Shown here: positions 17,789 through 27,139 of the stretch, in pieces
Layout: each line of letters starts with the position of its first letter
Position numbering within the stretch: the stretch's first letter is position 1
DNA from: Exiguobacterium aurantiacum
GTDB taxonomy: Bacteria; Bacillota; Bacilli; Exiguobacteriales; Exiguobacteriaceae
Length of the DNA: 64,000 nt
Direction of reading: 5' to 3'
NCBI RefSeq assembly: GCF_001766415.1
Contig: NZ_MKXO01000001.1
Location: forward strand, 682,001 to 746,000
Notes under the pieces: model-generated
What the model was told of the DNA's origin: nothing
Seen by the model: only the letters and a program-made list of their open reading frames with translations
The model's database searches: none
Position numbers and translations under genes: made by a program

Positions 17789-18790
17789 TTAGGCGAGGTC
17801 ATCGTTTGTCTGGTTTTTTTCTTCAAATACGTCACCGAATAGTCCGAGGACGAACTGCTCTGGGTCGAACGCCTGTAAATCATCAATTTTTTCACCGAGA
17901 CCGACGTATTTGACCGGAATATCGAGCTCGTTTCTGATCGCGAGGACGATGCCGCCTTTGGCCGTCCCGTCTAACTTCGTGAGCACGATCCCGCTCACGT
18001 TCGTCGCTTCCTGAAACGCCTTCGCTTGAAGCATCGCGTTCTGTCCCGTCGTCGCGTCTAACGCGAGCAAGACTTCGTGCGGACCGTTTGGCACTTCGCG
18101 TTCGATGACCCGTTTCACTTTCTCGAGCTCTTTCATCAAGTTGACCTTGTTTTGGAGTCGTCCTGCCGTATCGCAAATCAAGACGTCGACACCGCGTGAC
18201 TTCGCGGCTTGGACAGCATCAAACACGACCGCGGCCGGATCTGACCCTTCCGCTTGGCGAATGACGGGGACACCGGCACGTTCACCCCATACTTGCAGCT
18301 GGTCGATCGCGCCGGCCCGGAACGTATCGCCCGCCGCAAGCATGACCGAACGACCTTCTGCTTTCAACTGATGGGCGAGTTTTCCGATTGTCGTCGTCTT
18401 GCCGACACCGTTCACACCGACGAACAAGATGACGGTCAACCCGTCCTGCATGTTCAACTCGCGGTCTGACTCGTCTTCTTGTAGACGTTTCGCCACCACT
18501 TCGACGAGGGCGTCGCGGACGGCGACCGGGTCTTTCAAATTGCGACGCTTCACTTCTTCTTTTAAATCTTCGACGAGGTCCATCGTCGTCGTGACGCCGA
18601 CGTCCGCCTGGATGAGCAAATCTTCAAGTTCATCGAAAAAGTCCTCATCGACTTCACGGAACCGATAGACGAGGTCGTTGACGGCGCTCGCGAACCCGTC
18701 ACGTGTTTTCGTCAACCCGTCTGTAAACTTTTGCGACACCTCTTGGGTCGAGGTCGTCAATTTATCTTTTAATTTTTTAAAAAAACTCAA
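17789..18790 (-). CDS. ftsY: SRP receptor GTPase FtsY
   Basis: FtsY docks SRP-ribosome complexes at the membrane. The 333-residue protein is essentially the NG domain: a short N-terminal helix without a long acidic A domain, then G1 (GVNGVGKTTTIGKLA), DTAGRLQNK and TKLDGTAKGG, ending with GLGEKIDDL and a short acidic tail. It overlaps smc by four bases, the conserved smc-ftsY arrangement, so the two are co-translated. Confidence 0.97.
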   Translation of the reverse strand: MSFFKKLKDKLTTSTQEVSQKFTDGLTKTRDGFASAVNDLVYRFREVDEDFFDELEDLLIQADVGVTTTMDLVEDLKEEVKRRNLKDPVAVRDALVEVVAKRLQEDESDRELNMQDGLTVILFVGVNGVGKTTTIGKLAHQLKAEGRSVMLAAGDTFRAGAIDQLQVWGERAGVPVIRQAEGSDPAAVVFDAVQAAKSRGVDVLICDTAGRLQNKVNLMKELEKVKRVIEREVPNGPHEVLLALDATTGQNAMLQAKAFQEATNVSGIVLTKLDGTAKGGIVLAIRNELDIPVKYVGLGEKIDDLQAFDPEQFVLGLFGDVFEEKNQTNDDLA

Positions 18791-21700
18791 GTCAATTCCT
18801 CCATCTCTTCATCTGTCTCGACGACACGTTTCGCTTCTGATAATTCGACCGAAAGTACCTCCGAGACACCGTTTTGTTGCATCGTCACGCCATAGAGCGT
18901 GTCGGCCGCCTCCATCGTCCCTTTACGGTGGGTGATGATGACGAACTGTGTATCGATCGACAACGTGCGGACGTATTCACCGAACCGGTGGACGTTCGCC
19001 TCGTCGAGCGCTGCTTCGACCTCGTCGAGCACGCAGAACGGGACAGGGCGCGTCTTTAAAATCGCAAATAAGAGCGCGATCGCGGTCAGTGCCCGTTCGC
19101 CACCAGACAACAGACTTAACGTCTGTAACTTTTTGCCGGGCGGTTTGGCGACGATGTCGATCCCTGTGTTTAATAAATCGGTCGCATCGACGAGTTTAAG
19201 GTCGGCCTCGCCGCCTCCGAACAGTTCTTTGAACGTCTGTTTGAAATGCGCACGGACGGTCGCATACGTCTCGTTGAACAACCGTGTCACTTCTCGGTCC
19301 ATTTCGGAGATGACGTCGTACAGGTCCTGTTTCGCATTGACGAGATCGTCTCGCTGTTCAGACAAGAACGTGAACCGTTCATTGACGAGTTCAAACTCTT
19401 CGATCGCACTCAAGTTGACAGGTCCGATCTCCTCGATTTGACGGACGAGCAACTTGAACTCTTCTTTCGCCTCGTCGAGCGGGATCGATAATACCGGGAG
19501 CAGGTCGTAGACGAGTCCACGTTCTTCGAGGGCGTCTAGTTTCCACTGCTGTTTCAACTCGAGTTCATTCGCCTCAGTTTCAAGCTTACGGACGTCGGCC
19601 TCGAATTGGCGGCGAACGTCCGTCGCCTGCTGCTCACGCTGCCTGAGGATACGGTGTGACTCTTCCTCTGTTTTCAGCGTTTGCGACTGCGCTTCAATTC
19701 GCCCTGTCAACACTTTCATCTGCTCCGTCGCCTCGTCATGCTCGATTCGAAGTTCCGCGGATGAGACGATTCGTCCGCTTTCGAGCCGCTCGAGTTCGTG
19801 TTTGATTTGATCGAGTCGGGTCGTCTGTTTGTCGACTTCGGCAACGAGCCGTTCGACTTCCGTATTCACCCGATCCAGGTCAAGCGTATGACGTTGCAGG
19901 TCGAGCTCGTTTAGACGGATTGCCTCTTGCAATTGCCCCGTCGTCTCCGCGCCTTTCGCCTGCTCCGCACGCAACTGCTCGAGCTCTGTCCGCAGCGACG
20001 TCTGCAACACTTCCGTCGCCTCGAGTTCACTTGCGAGGCGCGTCAATTCTGCCGAAGATGTTTCAATCGTATGCGTATAGCGATTCATCTCGTGATCGAA
20101 CAGTTCGAGTTGTGCTTTCGCGTCCTGGGTCGTCCGCTCTAATTCCCGGAACGAGGTCTCTAACGCCCGGAGCGTCTCTTCCTCTTGCCGTTTCCGTGTT
20201 CTGAGCGTGTGGAGCGACTGTTTGAGACGACTCGTCTCCGCTTCATACTCCGTCACACGAAGCTGCTGTTCGTGCAGCATGGCCAACCCTTGCGTCAATC
20301 CTTGTTTCAAATCATCGAGCTCTCTTGACTGGGTGAACAGGGCGACGCCTTGTTTCCGGCTCCCCCCTGTCATCGAACCACCGACATTGACGATATCGCC
20401 GTCGAGCGTGACGATCCGGTAGCGATAGCCCGTCGTCTGAGCGATTCGGTTCGCGACCTCGAGCGTCTTGGCCACGATGACGGCCCCGAGCAAGGACCGT
20501 TTCAATTTGTCAAACAAAGGTTCCGTCGTCACGAGATCCGATGCGATGCCGACGAAGCCATCTATCGCCTCGAGACGATGGGCGACCTCGCTCGGGATAA
20601 AGCGCTCTTTCACCGTCGTCATCGGGACGAACGTAGCCCGCCCGGCATTAGCCCGGCGCAACTTGTCGATCTCACGGCGGCCGACCGCTTCATCTTCAAC
20701 GACGATGTGTTGTTGCGTTTGACCGAGTGCCGTCTCGATGGCGGCCTCATATGATGGGAGCACTTGAATCAGCTCTGCAACCGCTCCGAGCACGCCGCTC
20801 GCACGGTCTTTCAATACGAATTTGACGGCATGGAAATACCCTTCATATGATTGCTTCATCCGCTCTAACATGTCGATCCGGTCTTCGGTCTTTTGACGGC
20901 GCCGGTCGAGGTCATGATACGATTGTTCGGCTCGCGACAACTTTTCTCGGAGCGCGACTTCCTTAGCGACCAATGCCTCTTCTTCGGCCAGCAGTTCCTG
21001 CCAAGCCGTACGTACCGCTTCAAGACGATCTCGGTTTGCATCGAGCGAGGCGGTCTGTTCGGTTCGAACATCAAGCCGGTCCTTATTCTCACGCAGGAGA
21101 CGTGCTTTCGCTTCCTCTGCCTGCTCGATGTCACGTCGTTCCCGTTTTTGTTGGTTGCTGAGCGTGGCTCGTGTCGTTGCCAGTTCGAACGCTTCACTTT
21201 GAAGCTGTTCGATCTCCACGTTGAAATCGCGAGTCGCCGCCGTAAGCTTCCGCGCGAGCTCGTCACGTGTCACCTCAACGGTCTGCAACGCTTCTGACTT
21301 CAAGGCTTTGTCCGTTTGAGCGACCGACAATCGCGACTGCAATTGCTCTGTCTCTTCGACCAACTCCGCGCGTTGGCGCTCGAGTCGTTCTTTCGTCTCT
21401 GCCCCGTGTTCTTCTCGCGCTTTGGCGAGTTTAATATCTCCCGAGAGCCGTTCGAGCTCAGTCGCTTGAAGACGCTCATCCTGTTGGAGCGTCTCGAGGA
21501 CGGCACGATGCTCGGTCAATGTTTCCTCGAGCGCGGCCCGTTCGGTGACGAGCGCGTTCAGCGCCGCTTCTTGGTTGCGTAACTGTTCTTCTGCTGCCGT
21601 CTGTTGTGTTGTGGCGAAAGTGATCTTCGCCTTGAGCTCGGTGATCTCGGCACCGAGAATCCCGGTCTCGAGGTCGTCATGCCGCGCCTTGGCGACTTGG

Positions 21701-22344
21701 AACTCTCGAGCGAGTGCCGCTTGTTCACGAAGCGGTTCGACCCGGTCGGCAAGTTCGTATAAGATATCGTCGACGCGCGACAAGTTCAGCTCGGTGTCTT
21801 GCAACTTTCGTTCCGCTTGTTTTTTGCGTTGGCGGTACTTCAGCACGCCGGCCGCTTCTTCAATGACGGCGCGACGATCTTCCGGTTTACCCGAGATGAC
21901 TTGTTCGACCCGTCCTTGCCCGATGATCGCAAACGCGTCACGGGACAAACCCGTATCCATGAACAAGTCGATGACGTCTTTCAGGCGGCACGGCTTTTTA
22001 TTCATGAAATAGTCGCTGTCGCCACTGCGCGTCACGCGTCTCGTCACGCTCACTTCTTCATACGGCAGGCGCAAGTGCGCATCGCTATTATCTAAAACGA
22101 GCGTCACTTCGGCGACGTTGCGGTGGTTCTCGCCTTCGCTACCGGCAAAGATGACATCTTCCATTTTCGCCCCACGGAGCGATTTGGCCGACTGTTCGCC
22201 GAGTACCCAGCGAACAGCGTCCGATATATTTGATTTCCCGCTCCCGTTCGGTCCAACCACGGCTGTCACGCCGGGACGGAAATCTAGTTCAATCCGCTTG
22301 GCAAACGATTTAAAGCCAGCGAGTTCGATTCGTTTTAAGTGCAT
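18787..22344 (-). CDS. smc: Chromosome segregation ATPase SMC
   Basis: The condensin core protein that organises origins and nucleoids together with ScpA/ScpB (not in the window). The 1185-residue protein has Walker A (GPNGSGKSNISDAVRW), two long coiled coils, the hinge in the middle (about 510-650, VLGAVAELIQV to the GGSMTGGSRK region), the signature LLSGGERALTA and Walker B FCVLDEVEAALDEAN. I prefer the ATG at 22344 (GGATGG upstream, N-terminus MHLKRIELAGFKSF); an ATG at 22353 would add three residues. A weak promoter lies at 22382-22408. Confidence 0.97.
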   Translation of the reverse strand: MHLKRIELAGFKSFAKRIELDFRPGVTAVVGPNGSGKSNISDAVRWVLGEQSAKSLRGAKMEDVIFAGSEGENHRNVAEVTLVLDNSDAHLRLPYEEVSVTRRVTRSGDSDYFMNKKPCRLKDVIDLFMDTGLSRDAFAIIGQGRVEQVISGKPEDRRAVIEEAAGVLKYRQRKKQAERKLQDTELNLSRVDDILYELADRVEPLREQAALAREFQVAKARHDDLETGILGAEITELKAKITFATTQQTAAEEQLRNQEAALNALVTERAALEETLTEHRAVLETLQQDERLQATELERLSGDIKLAKAREEHGAETKERLERQRAELVEETEQLQSRLSVAQTDKALKSEALQTVEVTRDELARKLTAATRDFNVEIEQLQSEAFELATTRATLSNQQKRERRDIEQAEEAKARLLRENKDRLDVRTEQTASLDANRDRLEAVRTAWQELLAEEEALVAKEVALREKLSRAEQSYHDLDRRRQKTEDRIDMLERMKQSYEGYFHAVKFVLKDRASGVLGAVAELIQVLPSYEAAIETALGQTQQHIVVEDEAVGRREIDKLRRANAGRATFVPMTTVKERFIPSEVAHRLEAIDGFVGIASDLVTTEPLFDKLKRSLLGAVIVAKTLEVANRIAQTTGYRYRIVTLDGDIVNVGGSMTGGSRKQGVALFTQSRELDDLKQGLTQGLAMLHEQQLRVTEYEAETSRLKQSLHTLRTRKRQEEETLRALETSFRELERTTQDAKAQLELFDHEMNRYTHTIETSSAELTRLASELEATEVLQTSLRTELEQLRAEQAKGAETTGQLQEAIRLNELDLQRHTLDLDRVNTEVERLVAEVDKQTTRLDQIKHELERLESGRIVSSAELRIEHDEATEQMKVLTGRIEAQSQTLKTEEESHRILRQREQQATDVRRQFEADVRKLETEANELELKQQWKLDALEERGLVYDLLPVLSIPLDEAKEEFKLLVRQIEEIGPVNLSAIEEFELVNERFTFLSEQRDDLVNAKQDLYDVISEMDREVTRLFNETYATVRAHFKQTFKELFGGGEADLKLVDATDLLNTGIDIVAKPPGKKLQTLSLLSGGERALTAIALLFAILKTRPVPFCVLDEVEAALDEANVHRFGEYVRTLSIDTQFVIITHRKGTMEAADTLYGVTMQQNGVSEVLSVELSEAKRVVETDEEMEELT

Positions 22345-22381
22345 CGTGACCATCCTATCCTAAGTAAGCATTCATTCGTTT

Positions 22382-22409
22382 ATTTTACCACAGTTGCTAG
22401 TTCGTCAAA
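22382..22409 (-). promoter_or_regulatory. Possible smc promoter
   Basis: Minus-strand TTTGAC with TAAAAT (22382-22387) at 16-base spacing, in the divergent region between smc and the DUF1128 gene. The -35 overlaps the -35 of the plus-strand promoter. Confidence 0.35.
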
Positions 22410-22430
22410 ATGCTAGAATCATGCTATTCT
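22402..22430 (+). promoter_or_regulatory. Promoter of the DUF1128 (yfkK-like) gene
   Basis: Plus-strand TCGTCA (22402-22407), 17-base spacer, then an extended -10 TGCTATTCT with the hexamer at 22425-22430. Confidence 0.5.
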
Positions 22431-22459
22431 AAAAAGAACTGTAGAAAGGGGTACTACAC

Positions 22460-22654
22460 ATGACGAATGAACAAATGATCGAGGAAATCCTCGATAAAAT
22501 GAACATCATCAACCGCGGTGCGATCAAGGCGGAAGAATATAACAAAGCCGATGCATCGGCCGTGAAAGAGATTTACGACTACGTGATGAACCGGTCATCA
22601 CTCTCGATCTCTGAAGTCGACGGTCTCGTCGAGGAACTTGGCCAATTGACGTAA
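22460..22654 (+). CDS. DUF1128 family small protein (YfkK-like)
   Basis: A 64-residue acidic helical protein with no membrane segment. The segments MNIINRGAIKAEEY, VKEIYDYVMNR and SISEVDGLVEELGQL match the DUF1128 family (B. subtilis YfkK), whose function is unknown. GAAAGGGG precedes the ATG. It is a lone plus-strand gene between smc and rnc, divergent from smc, with its own promoter and a bidirectional terminator, so it looks inserted relative to the B. subtilis order. Confidence 0.88.
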   Translation: MTNEQMIEEILDKMNIINRGAIKAEEYNKADASAVKEIYDYVMNRSSLSISEVDGLVEELGQLT

Positions 22655-22656
22655 CC

Positions 22657-22694
22657 AAAAGGAGTGGACCCGCGCGGGTCCACTCCTTTTTTTT
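22657..22694. terminator. Bidirectional terminator between the DUF1128 gene and rnc
   Basis: A perfect 15-bp palindrome (AAAAGGAGTGGACCC, GCGC loop, GGGTCCACTCCTTTT) followed by further Ts. The rnc stop codon lies within the A/T tail, so the hairpin serves both convergent genes. Confidence 0.93.
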
Positions 22695-23472
22695 ATAGGC
22701 CGGCGTATCGCCGATTGAATTCGATCAACGCTTCTTTAGCCGCGATCTGCTCGGCTTCTTTCTTCGAACGACCGATCCCTTCGCCGACGATATCGTCACT
22801 GAGACGAGCGTGGGAGACGAATTCACGGCTGTGGGCCGGACCGCGTTCTTCGATGATCGTATACGTGACCGGGCCGAGCCCTTCGCGCTGTACACTCTCT
22901 TGAAGTTGACTCTTATAATCGGTCTGCTCTTCAAACACACCGGCTAAGACTTTCGGAAAAACCGCTTCGGCGAGGAACTGTTCTACTGGTTCGATCCCTT
23001 GGTCAAGGTAGAGGGCGGCGATGTATGATTCGAACACATCGGCGAGTAACGCGGGACGTTTCCGTCCGCCCGTCAGCTCTTCCCCTTTTCCAAGCAAGAT
23101 AAAATCAGAGAAAGCGTAGGCTTCGGCAAAGTTCACGAGCGACGGCTCACAAACGATGGCCGCCCGTAACTTCGTTAATTCCCCCTCGGAGCGCTCCGGA
23201 TACGTCTCATATAAAAACCGGGACACTGTCAACTCGAGCACCGCGTCTCCTAAAAACTCTAACCGTTCATTGTCTTTTTTCAAACCGCGTTGTTCATTGA
23301 CATATGATGAATGGGTGAACGCCTGCATTAACAGTTCTTGGTTCGTAAATTTCACACCAAGTCGTTCCTCGAGTGACGTGAACTTCTCCACGATGCGTGC
23401 TCGCTCCACTTCATTTCGTCGGCGTCTTTGCGCCGACCCTTGACGGTCGAACCGTCGCTTATCCTTTGTCAT
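22693..23472 (-). CDS. rnc: Ribonuclease III
   Basis: RNase III cuts double-stranded RNA in rRNA precursors and many mRNAs. The 259-residue protein has the catalytic domain with signature [14 protein letters not shown] and the acidic pair ending in [15 protein letters not shown], then a C-terminal dsRBD ([29 protein letters not shown]). The ATG at 23472 follows GGAGGG by 5-6 bases; a longer reading begins in a hairpin. It is the last gene of the fapR-plsX-fabD-fabG-acpP-rnc operon. Confidence 0.97.
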   Translation of the reverse strand: MTKDKRRFDRQGSAQRRRRNEVERARIVEKFTSLEERLGVKFTNQELLMQAFTHSSYVNEQRGLKKDNERLEFLGDAVLELTVSRFLYETYPERSEGELTKLRAAIVCEPSLVNFAEAYAFSDFILLGKGEELTGGRKRPALLADVFESYIAALYLDQGIEPVEQFLAEAVFPKVLAGVFEEQTDYKSQLQESVQREGLGPVTYTIIEERGPAHSREFVSHARLSDDIVGEGIGRSKKEAEQIAAKEALIEFNRRYAGL

Positions 23473-23497
23473 AAGTCCCTCCGTGTATAAGCACAAG

Positions 23498-23522
23498 CCC
23501 ACCGCTCATTATGAGCGGTGGG
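23498..23522 (-). promoter_or_regulatory. Strong hairpin between acpP and rnc without a T tail
   Basis: CCCACCGCTC and GAGCGGTGGG form a perfect 10-bp stem (12 bp if the central base alone is unpaired), 26 bases before the rnc start and 8 bases after the acpP stop. No U tract follows, so it is a poor terminator. It may be an RNA processing site or an acpP mRNA stabiliser. Confidence 0.55.
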
Positions 23523-23530
23523 AGGCTTGA

Positions 23531-23770
23531 TTACAATTTTGTTTCGATGTAAGACACGACGTCGCCCACAGTTGCAAGCTTCTCGGCATCTTCGTCTTCG
23601 ATTGTGATATCGAACTTGTCTTCAAGGTCCATGACCATTTCCATCACTTCGAGCGAGTCCGCACCGAGGTCGTCTTTAAATGATTTTTCGGCTGTGATTT
23701 CAGAAACGTCTTTCCCGAGTTTCTCTGCTACTGCTGCTTGTACGTCTACTAAGATTTGTTCTTTTGTCAT
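23531..23770 (-). CDS. acpP: Acyl carrier protein
   Basis: A 79-residue acidic carrier that holds fatty-acyl chains on a 4'-phosphopantetheine arm. The attachment Ser lies in [15 protein letters not shown] (near residue 39). TTTGGAGGG precedes the ATG. It sits in the FapR-regulated operon between fabG and rnc but also has its own promoter-like site, fitting the high ACP demand of the cell. Confidence 0.98.
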   Translation of the reverse strand: MTKEQILVDVQAAVAEKLGKDVSEITAEKSFKDDLGADSLEVMEMVMDLEDKFDITIEDEDAEKLATVGDVVSYIETKL

Positions 23771-23791
23771 GATAAAATCCCTCCAAAGTAA

Positions 23792-23820
23792 ATTATATTA
23801 AATGTACTACAATTGGTAAA
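23792..23820 (-). promoter_or_regulatory. Internal promoter of acpP
   Basis: Minus-strand TTTACC (23815-23820), 17-base spacer and a perfect TATAAT (23792-23797) in the fabG-acpP gap. Confidence 0.6.
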
Positions 23821-23829
23821 GTTCTGTTT

Positions 23830-24570
23830 TTACGCCATCGTCATGCCGCCGTCGACGGCGATCGTCTGCCCGGTCACGTAAGCGGCCTCGCTTGACGCGA
23901 GAAACGAGACGATGCTCGCCACGTCTTCGACTTGGCCGAAGCGATTGAACGGAATTTGTCCGAGCGTCGCTTCGCGCTGCGCGTCTGTCAACGCACCGGT
24001 CATGTCGGTCTCGATAAAGCCTGGACAGACCGCGTTCACCGTCACGTGACGGGCCGCGAGCTCGCGCGCCACCGATTTCGTGAGTCCGATGAGTCCAGCT
24101 TTCGCTGCCGCATAGTTCGCTTGTCCGGCGTTCCCCGTGATTCCGACGACCGAGGCGATGTTGATGATGCGCCCTGATTTCGACTTGAGGAGCGGACGCG
24201 TCGCCGCTTGCGACGTCAAGAACGCGCCTTTCAAGTTCGTCGCGAGCACATCGTCAAAGTCGGTCTCTTTCATGCGCATGAGCAGACCGTCTCGTGTGAT
24301 CCCGGCGTTGTTGACGAGGCAATCCAAACGGCCGAACGTATCGACTGCCGTCTTGACGAGTGCTTTCACATCGTCAGCGTTCGAGACGTCCGCTTTGACG
24401 GCGATCGCCTCGCTGCCCGCTGCTTCAATGGCTGCAACGACTGCTTTTGCTTGCTCGACACTACCCGAGTAATTGACGACGACTCGAAAGCCGTCTTCCC
24501 CTAAACGCTTCGCGATGGCGGCCCCGATACCCCGGGACGCACCCGTCACGATTGCTACTTGGTCATGCAC
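23830..24570 (-). CDS. fabG: 3-oxoacyl-ACP reductase FabG
   Basis: NADPH-dependent first reduction of the fatty-acid elongation cycle. The 246-residue short-chain dehydrogenase shows the cofactor loop [16 protein letters not shown], the catalytic Ser in INIASVVG and the YAAAKAG Tyr-Lys pair, and ends GGMTMA. It overlaps fabD by 8 bases in the fapR-plsX-fabD-fabG-acpP order. Confidence 0.97.
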   Translation of the reverse strand: MHDQVAIVTGASRGIGAAIAKRLGEDGFRVVVNYSGSVEQAKAVVAAIEAAGSEAIAVKADVSNADDVKALVKTAVDTFGRLDCLVNNAGITRDGLLMRMKETDFDDVLATNLKGAFLTSQAATRPLLKSKSGRIINIASVVGITGNAGQANYAAAKAGLIGLTKSVARELAARHVTVNAVCPGFIETDMTGALTDAQREATLGQIPFNRFGQVEDVASIVSFLASSEAAYVTGQTIAVDGGMTMA

Positions 24571-25480
24571 GCACTTCTCCCCCTAACGCTGCAACCTCTT
24601 CTAACGTCGTCACTTGTTTAAGTGTCACGTTTTTATCGATTCGTTTGATGAGCCCGGACAACGGTGACGTCGAACCGAACTCGATAAACGTATCGACCCC
24701 CTCAGCAATCGCTTTCCGGACACAGTCCTCAAACCGGACCGAGGCGTACAGTTGCTCGGTGAGAAGCGCTTTTAGTTTCTCGGCGTCAGTATGGACCGCC
24801 GCGTCGACGTTCGAAATGATCCCAATCGTCGCATCTTTGAACGGTGACGATGCGAGCACATCTTTAAACCGTGTCGCAGCAGGCATCATATACGAGCTAT
24901 GAAACGCGCCTGACACGTCTAGCGGCAACACGCGTTTCGCCCCAGCCTGTTTTAAGTCTGTCTCTGCTTGTTTGACCGCGTCGACGTGACCCGAAATGAC
25001 GAACTGGCCCGGACAGTTGTAATTGGCGATTTGTACAAGGTTTCCGCTGGCACTGATCTTCTCGGTCAAGTGGAACGCTTCTGCGACATCGGTCATGCCG
25101 ATGACCGCTGCCATCGTTCCGTCCTTCACCTCGGACATGAGCTTACCGCGCTCACGTACGAGCACACACGCTTCTTCGAGATCGATGACGCCCGCGACGA
25201 CGAGTGCCGCATACTCACCGACACTATGGCCAATCACGACGTCCGGTTTGGCACCGGTCTTCCCGTGTGCGAGCGCGAGCAGCGCCGCGTGCGCCACGAT
25301 GGCAGGTTGTGCGACTTCCGTTTGTTGAAGCTCTTCTTTTGATCCGGCCGCCATGACGTCGAGCAAATCAAATCCGAGTCGACGATCGATCGCTTGCATC
25401 TGTTCAGGATCGTCTAAGAACGTTTGACCCATACCGACTGTTTGTGACCCTTGGCCGGGAAATATCCACGCTTCTCTCAT
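24563..25480 (-). CDS. fabD: Malonyl-CoA:ACP transacylase FabD
   Basis: Transfers malonate from CoA to ACP, supplying the extender unit. The 305-residue protein has FPGQGSQ at the N-terminus, the nucleophile in [10 protein letters not shown] (Ser near residue 90), and the catalytic His in [11 protein letters not shown] (near 196). It is translated just after plsX and overlaps fabG. Confidence 0.97.
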   Translation of the reverse strand: MREAWIFPGQGSQTVGMGQTFLDDPEQMQAIDRRLGFDLLDVMAAGSKEELQQTEVAQPAIVAHAALLALAHGKTGAKPDVVIGHSVGEYAALVVAGVIDLEEACVLVRERGKLMSEVKDGTMAAVIGMTDVAEAFHLTEKISASGNLVQIANYNCPGQFVISGHVDAVKQAETDLKQAGAKRVLPLDVSGAFHSSYMMPAATRFKDVLASSPFKDATIGIISNVDAAVHTDAEKLKALLTEQLYASVRFEDCVRKAIAEGVDTFIEFGSTSPLSGLIKRIDKNVTLKQVTTLEEVAALGGEVRA

Positions 25481-25498
25481 GTACTCACCTTCTTTACG

Positions 25499-26488
25499 TT
25501 AGTCTGTTGCTTTCGCTTGTTTGATCTTCGCGACGACATCATGGTCAACCATGATTTTCGCCTGTTTGAGCGCACTCATGATGGCTAATGCGTCACTCGA
25601 CCCGTGCGCTTTGATGACGGGGGCGTTGATTCCGAACAAGCCCGCACCACCTTGCTCACGATAATCTAATGTTTGTTTCAAGTTTTTCAGTTTCGGTTTT
25701 AAGACGAGAGCGGCAAGCTTCGAGACAATATCGCTCGTGAACTGTTCTTTCAACATTTTCATGAGCATTGACGAAGCACCCTCCACACCTTTCAACAAAA
25801 TGTTTCCGGCAAATCCTTCTGTCACGATGACATCGACGTCACCTGACATCGCCTCGCGGGCCTCGACGTTTCCGACGAAGTGGACCGGAGCCTGTTCGAG
25901 GAGGGGGAACGCTTCTTTCGTCAGCGCGTTTCCTTTCCCAGCCTCCGTCCCAATGTTTAGGAGTGCGACACGTGGGCGCTTGATGCCGCGGACGTGCTCG
26001 GCGTATAGCGAACCCATAATCGCGTAATCAACCAAATGTTCTGCCTTAGCGTCCGGATTGGCCCCGACATCTAAGACGACGACACCGCTACCCGTATATG
26101 TAGGGAACGTTGGCGACAGTGCCGGACGTTCGATTCCAGGAATCCGACCGATGACAAAAAGCGAAACCGCCATGAGCGCCCCGGTGTTCCCGGCCGATAC
26201 GAGTCCATCTGCTTTCCCGTCTTTGACGAGCTGAGCCGCTACGACGAGCGAGCTGTCTTTTTTCCGGCGAACCGCCCGGACCGGTTCATCTTCGCCTGTG
26301 ATGACTTCGCTCGCAGGAACGATTGTAATCCGCGGGTCGGTCAACCCGTAGGATGCAAGCTTCACTCCATCACCGACTAGAAACAGTTCCATCTGCTCGT
26401 CCGGAAAACTTTCAGCAAATTGTTTTACGCCGTCCACGATTGCTTTTGGGGCATGATCCCCACCCATTGCATCAATTGCTAACTTCAT
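25499..26488 (-). CDS. plsX: Phosphate acyltransferase PlsX
   Basis: PlsX makes acyl-phosphate from acyl-ACP for phospholipid synthesis. The 329-residue protein starts [14 protein letters not shown] and carries [17 protein letters not shown] and VTEGFAGNI, all family hallmarks. It overlaps fapR by four bases, so fapR and plsX are translationally coupled. Confidence 0.96.
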   Translation of the reverse strand: MKLAIDAMGGDHAPKAIVDGVKQFAESFPDEQMELFLVGDGVKLASYGLTDPRITIVPASEVITGEDEPVRAVRRKKDSSLVVAAQLVKDGKADGLVSAGNTGALMAVSLFVIGRIPGIERPALSPTFPTYTGSGVVVLDVGANPDAKAEHLVDYAIMGSLYAEHVRGIKRPRVALLNIGTEAGKGNALTKEAFPLLEQAPVHFVGNVEAREAMSGDVDVIVTEGFAGNILLKGVEGASSMLMKMLKEQFTSDIVSKLAALVLKPKLKNLKQTLDYREQGGAGLFGINAPVIKAHGSSDALAIMSALKQAKIMVDHDVVAKIKQAKATD

Positions 26489-27054
26489 ACTTGTTCCTCC
26501 TCACCGCGACGATAAATCGTGAAGTCTCCGCTAAAGACACACTCTTCGCCGACATAACTATCCACTGAGACGTCCGTCCGTCCGTCTCGACGCAGTTTGA
26601 CAACACGAGCCTTGGCAACGACTCGCTCTCCGAGATGAACTTGGCGACTAAACCGGATTTCCGCTTTAGTGGTCAACGCCAGTTCGTCGTCGATGAGCGC
26701 CACCGCTAACGAGTTGGCCTGAGCGAACAAGACGTGTCCACGGGCGATCTCATTGCGGCTAAAGACGTGTTCTCTTTCCATGTCGAGAACCGAGATGGCC
26801 GATTCGTCGAGTTTCAAGTCAATCATATCACCGATGACCTCGCTCATTGCGAGCGACTTCACTTCATCGAGGTGCTCTGAAGCAACATGCTTGATCCGTT
26901 CCCGGACTTCAGGAATTTTAAGCTCCATCCGATCGAGACGGATCGTTTGAATGCTGACGGCGAACTGCTTCGACAGTTCGTCGTCTTTAATGAACGGGTT
27001 ATGTTCAATCGTTTCTTGCAGTAAGCGTTGCCGCTCCTTCTTAGGTACCCGCAT
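26485..27054 (-). CDS. fapR: Transcription factor FapR, fatty acid and phospholipid regulator
   Basis: FapR represses lipid-synthesis genes and is released by malonyl-CoA. The 189-residue protein has an N-terminal helix-turn-helix (about 1-60; [21 protein letters not shown]) and a C-terminal hotdog domain (about 75-185; [37 protein letters not shown]) that binds the effector. GGAGG lies 7 bases before the ATG. It is the first gene of the lipid operon and its own promoter bears a FapR-type operator, indicating autoregulation. Confidence 0.97.
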   Translation of the reverse strand: MRVPKKERQRLLQETIEHNPFIKDDELSKQFAVSIQTIRLDRMELKIPEVRERIKHVASEHLDEVKSLAMSEVIGDMIDLKLDESAISVLDMEREHVFSRNEIARGHVLFAQANSLAVALIDDELALTTKAEIRFSRQVHLGERVVAKARVVKLRRDGRTDVSVDSYVGEECVFSGDFTIYRRGEEEQV

Positions 27055-27086
27055 TCAGTTCCCTCCTAAACTCTTCCCTAAAGAAC

Positions 27087-27103
27087 TTAATACCTGGTAC
27101 TAA
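27087..27103. promoter_or_regulatory. FapR operator
   Basis: TTAATACCTGGTACTAA is an inverted repeat (7 of 8 half-site bases pair around a central base) of the TTAGTACC-type FapR site. It begins 4 bases after the -10 element of the fapR promoter, so a bound repressor would cover the transcription start. Confidence 0.85.
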
Positions 27104-27107
27104 TAGC

Positions 27108-27136
27108 AGTATATATTCTTTAGTTTTAATTTTCAA
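27108..27136 (-). promoter_or_regulatory. Promoter of fapR-plsX-fabD-fabG-acpP-rnc
   Basis: Minus-strand TTGAAA (27131-27136), exactly 17 bases, then TATACT (27108-27113). It lies between the recG stop and fapR, directly upstream of the FapR operator. Confidence 0.85.
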
Positions 27137-27139
27137 GTG

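Noticed and set aside
23498-23522. Hairpin before rnc as an intrinsic terminator
   Set aside because: No U tract follows on the minus strand; kept as a possible processing or stabilising stem.
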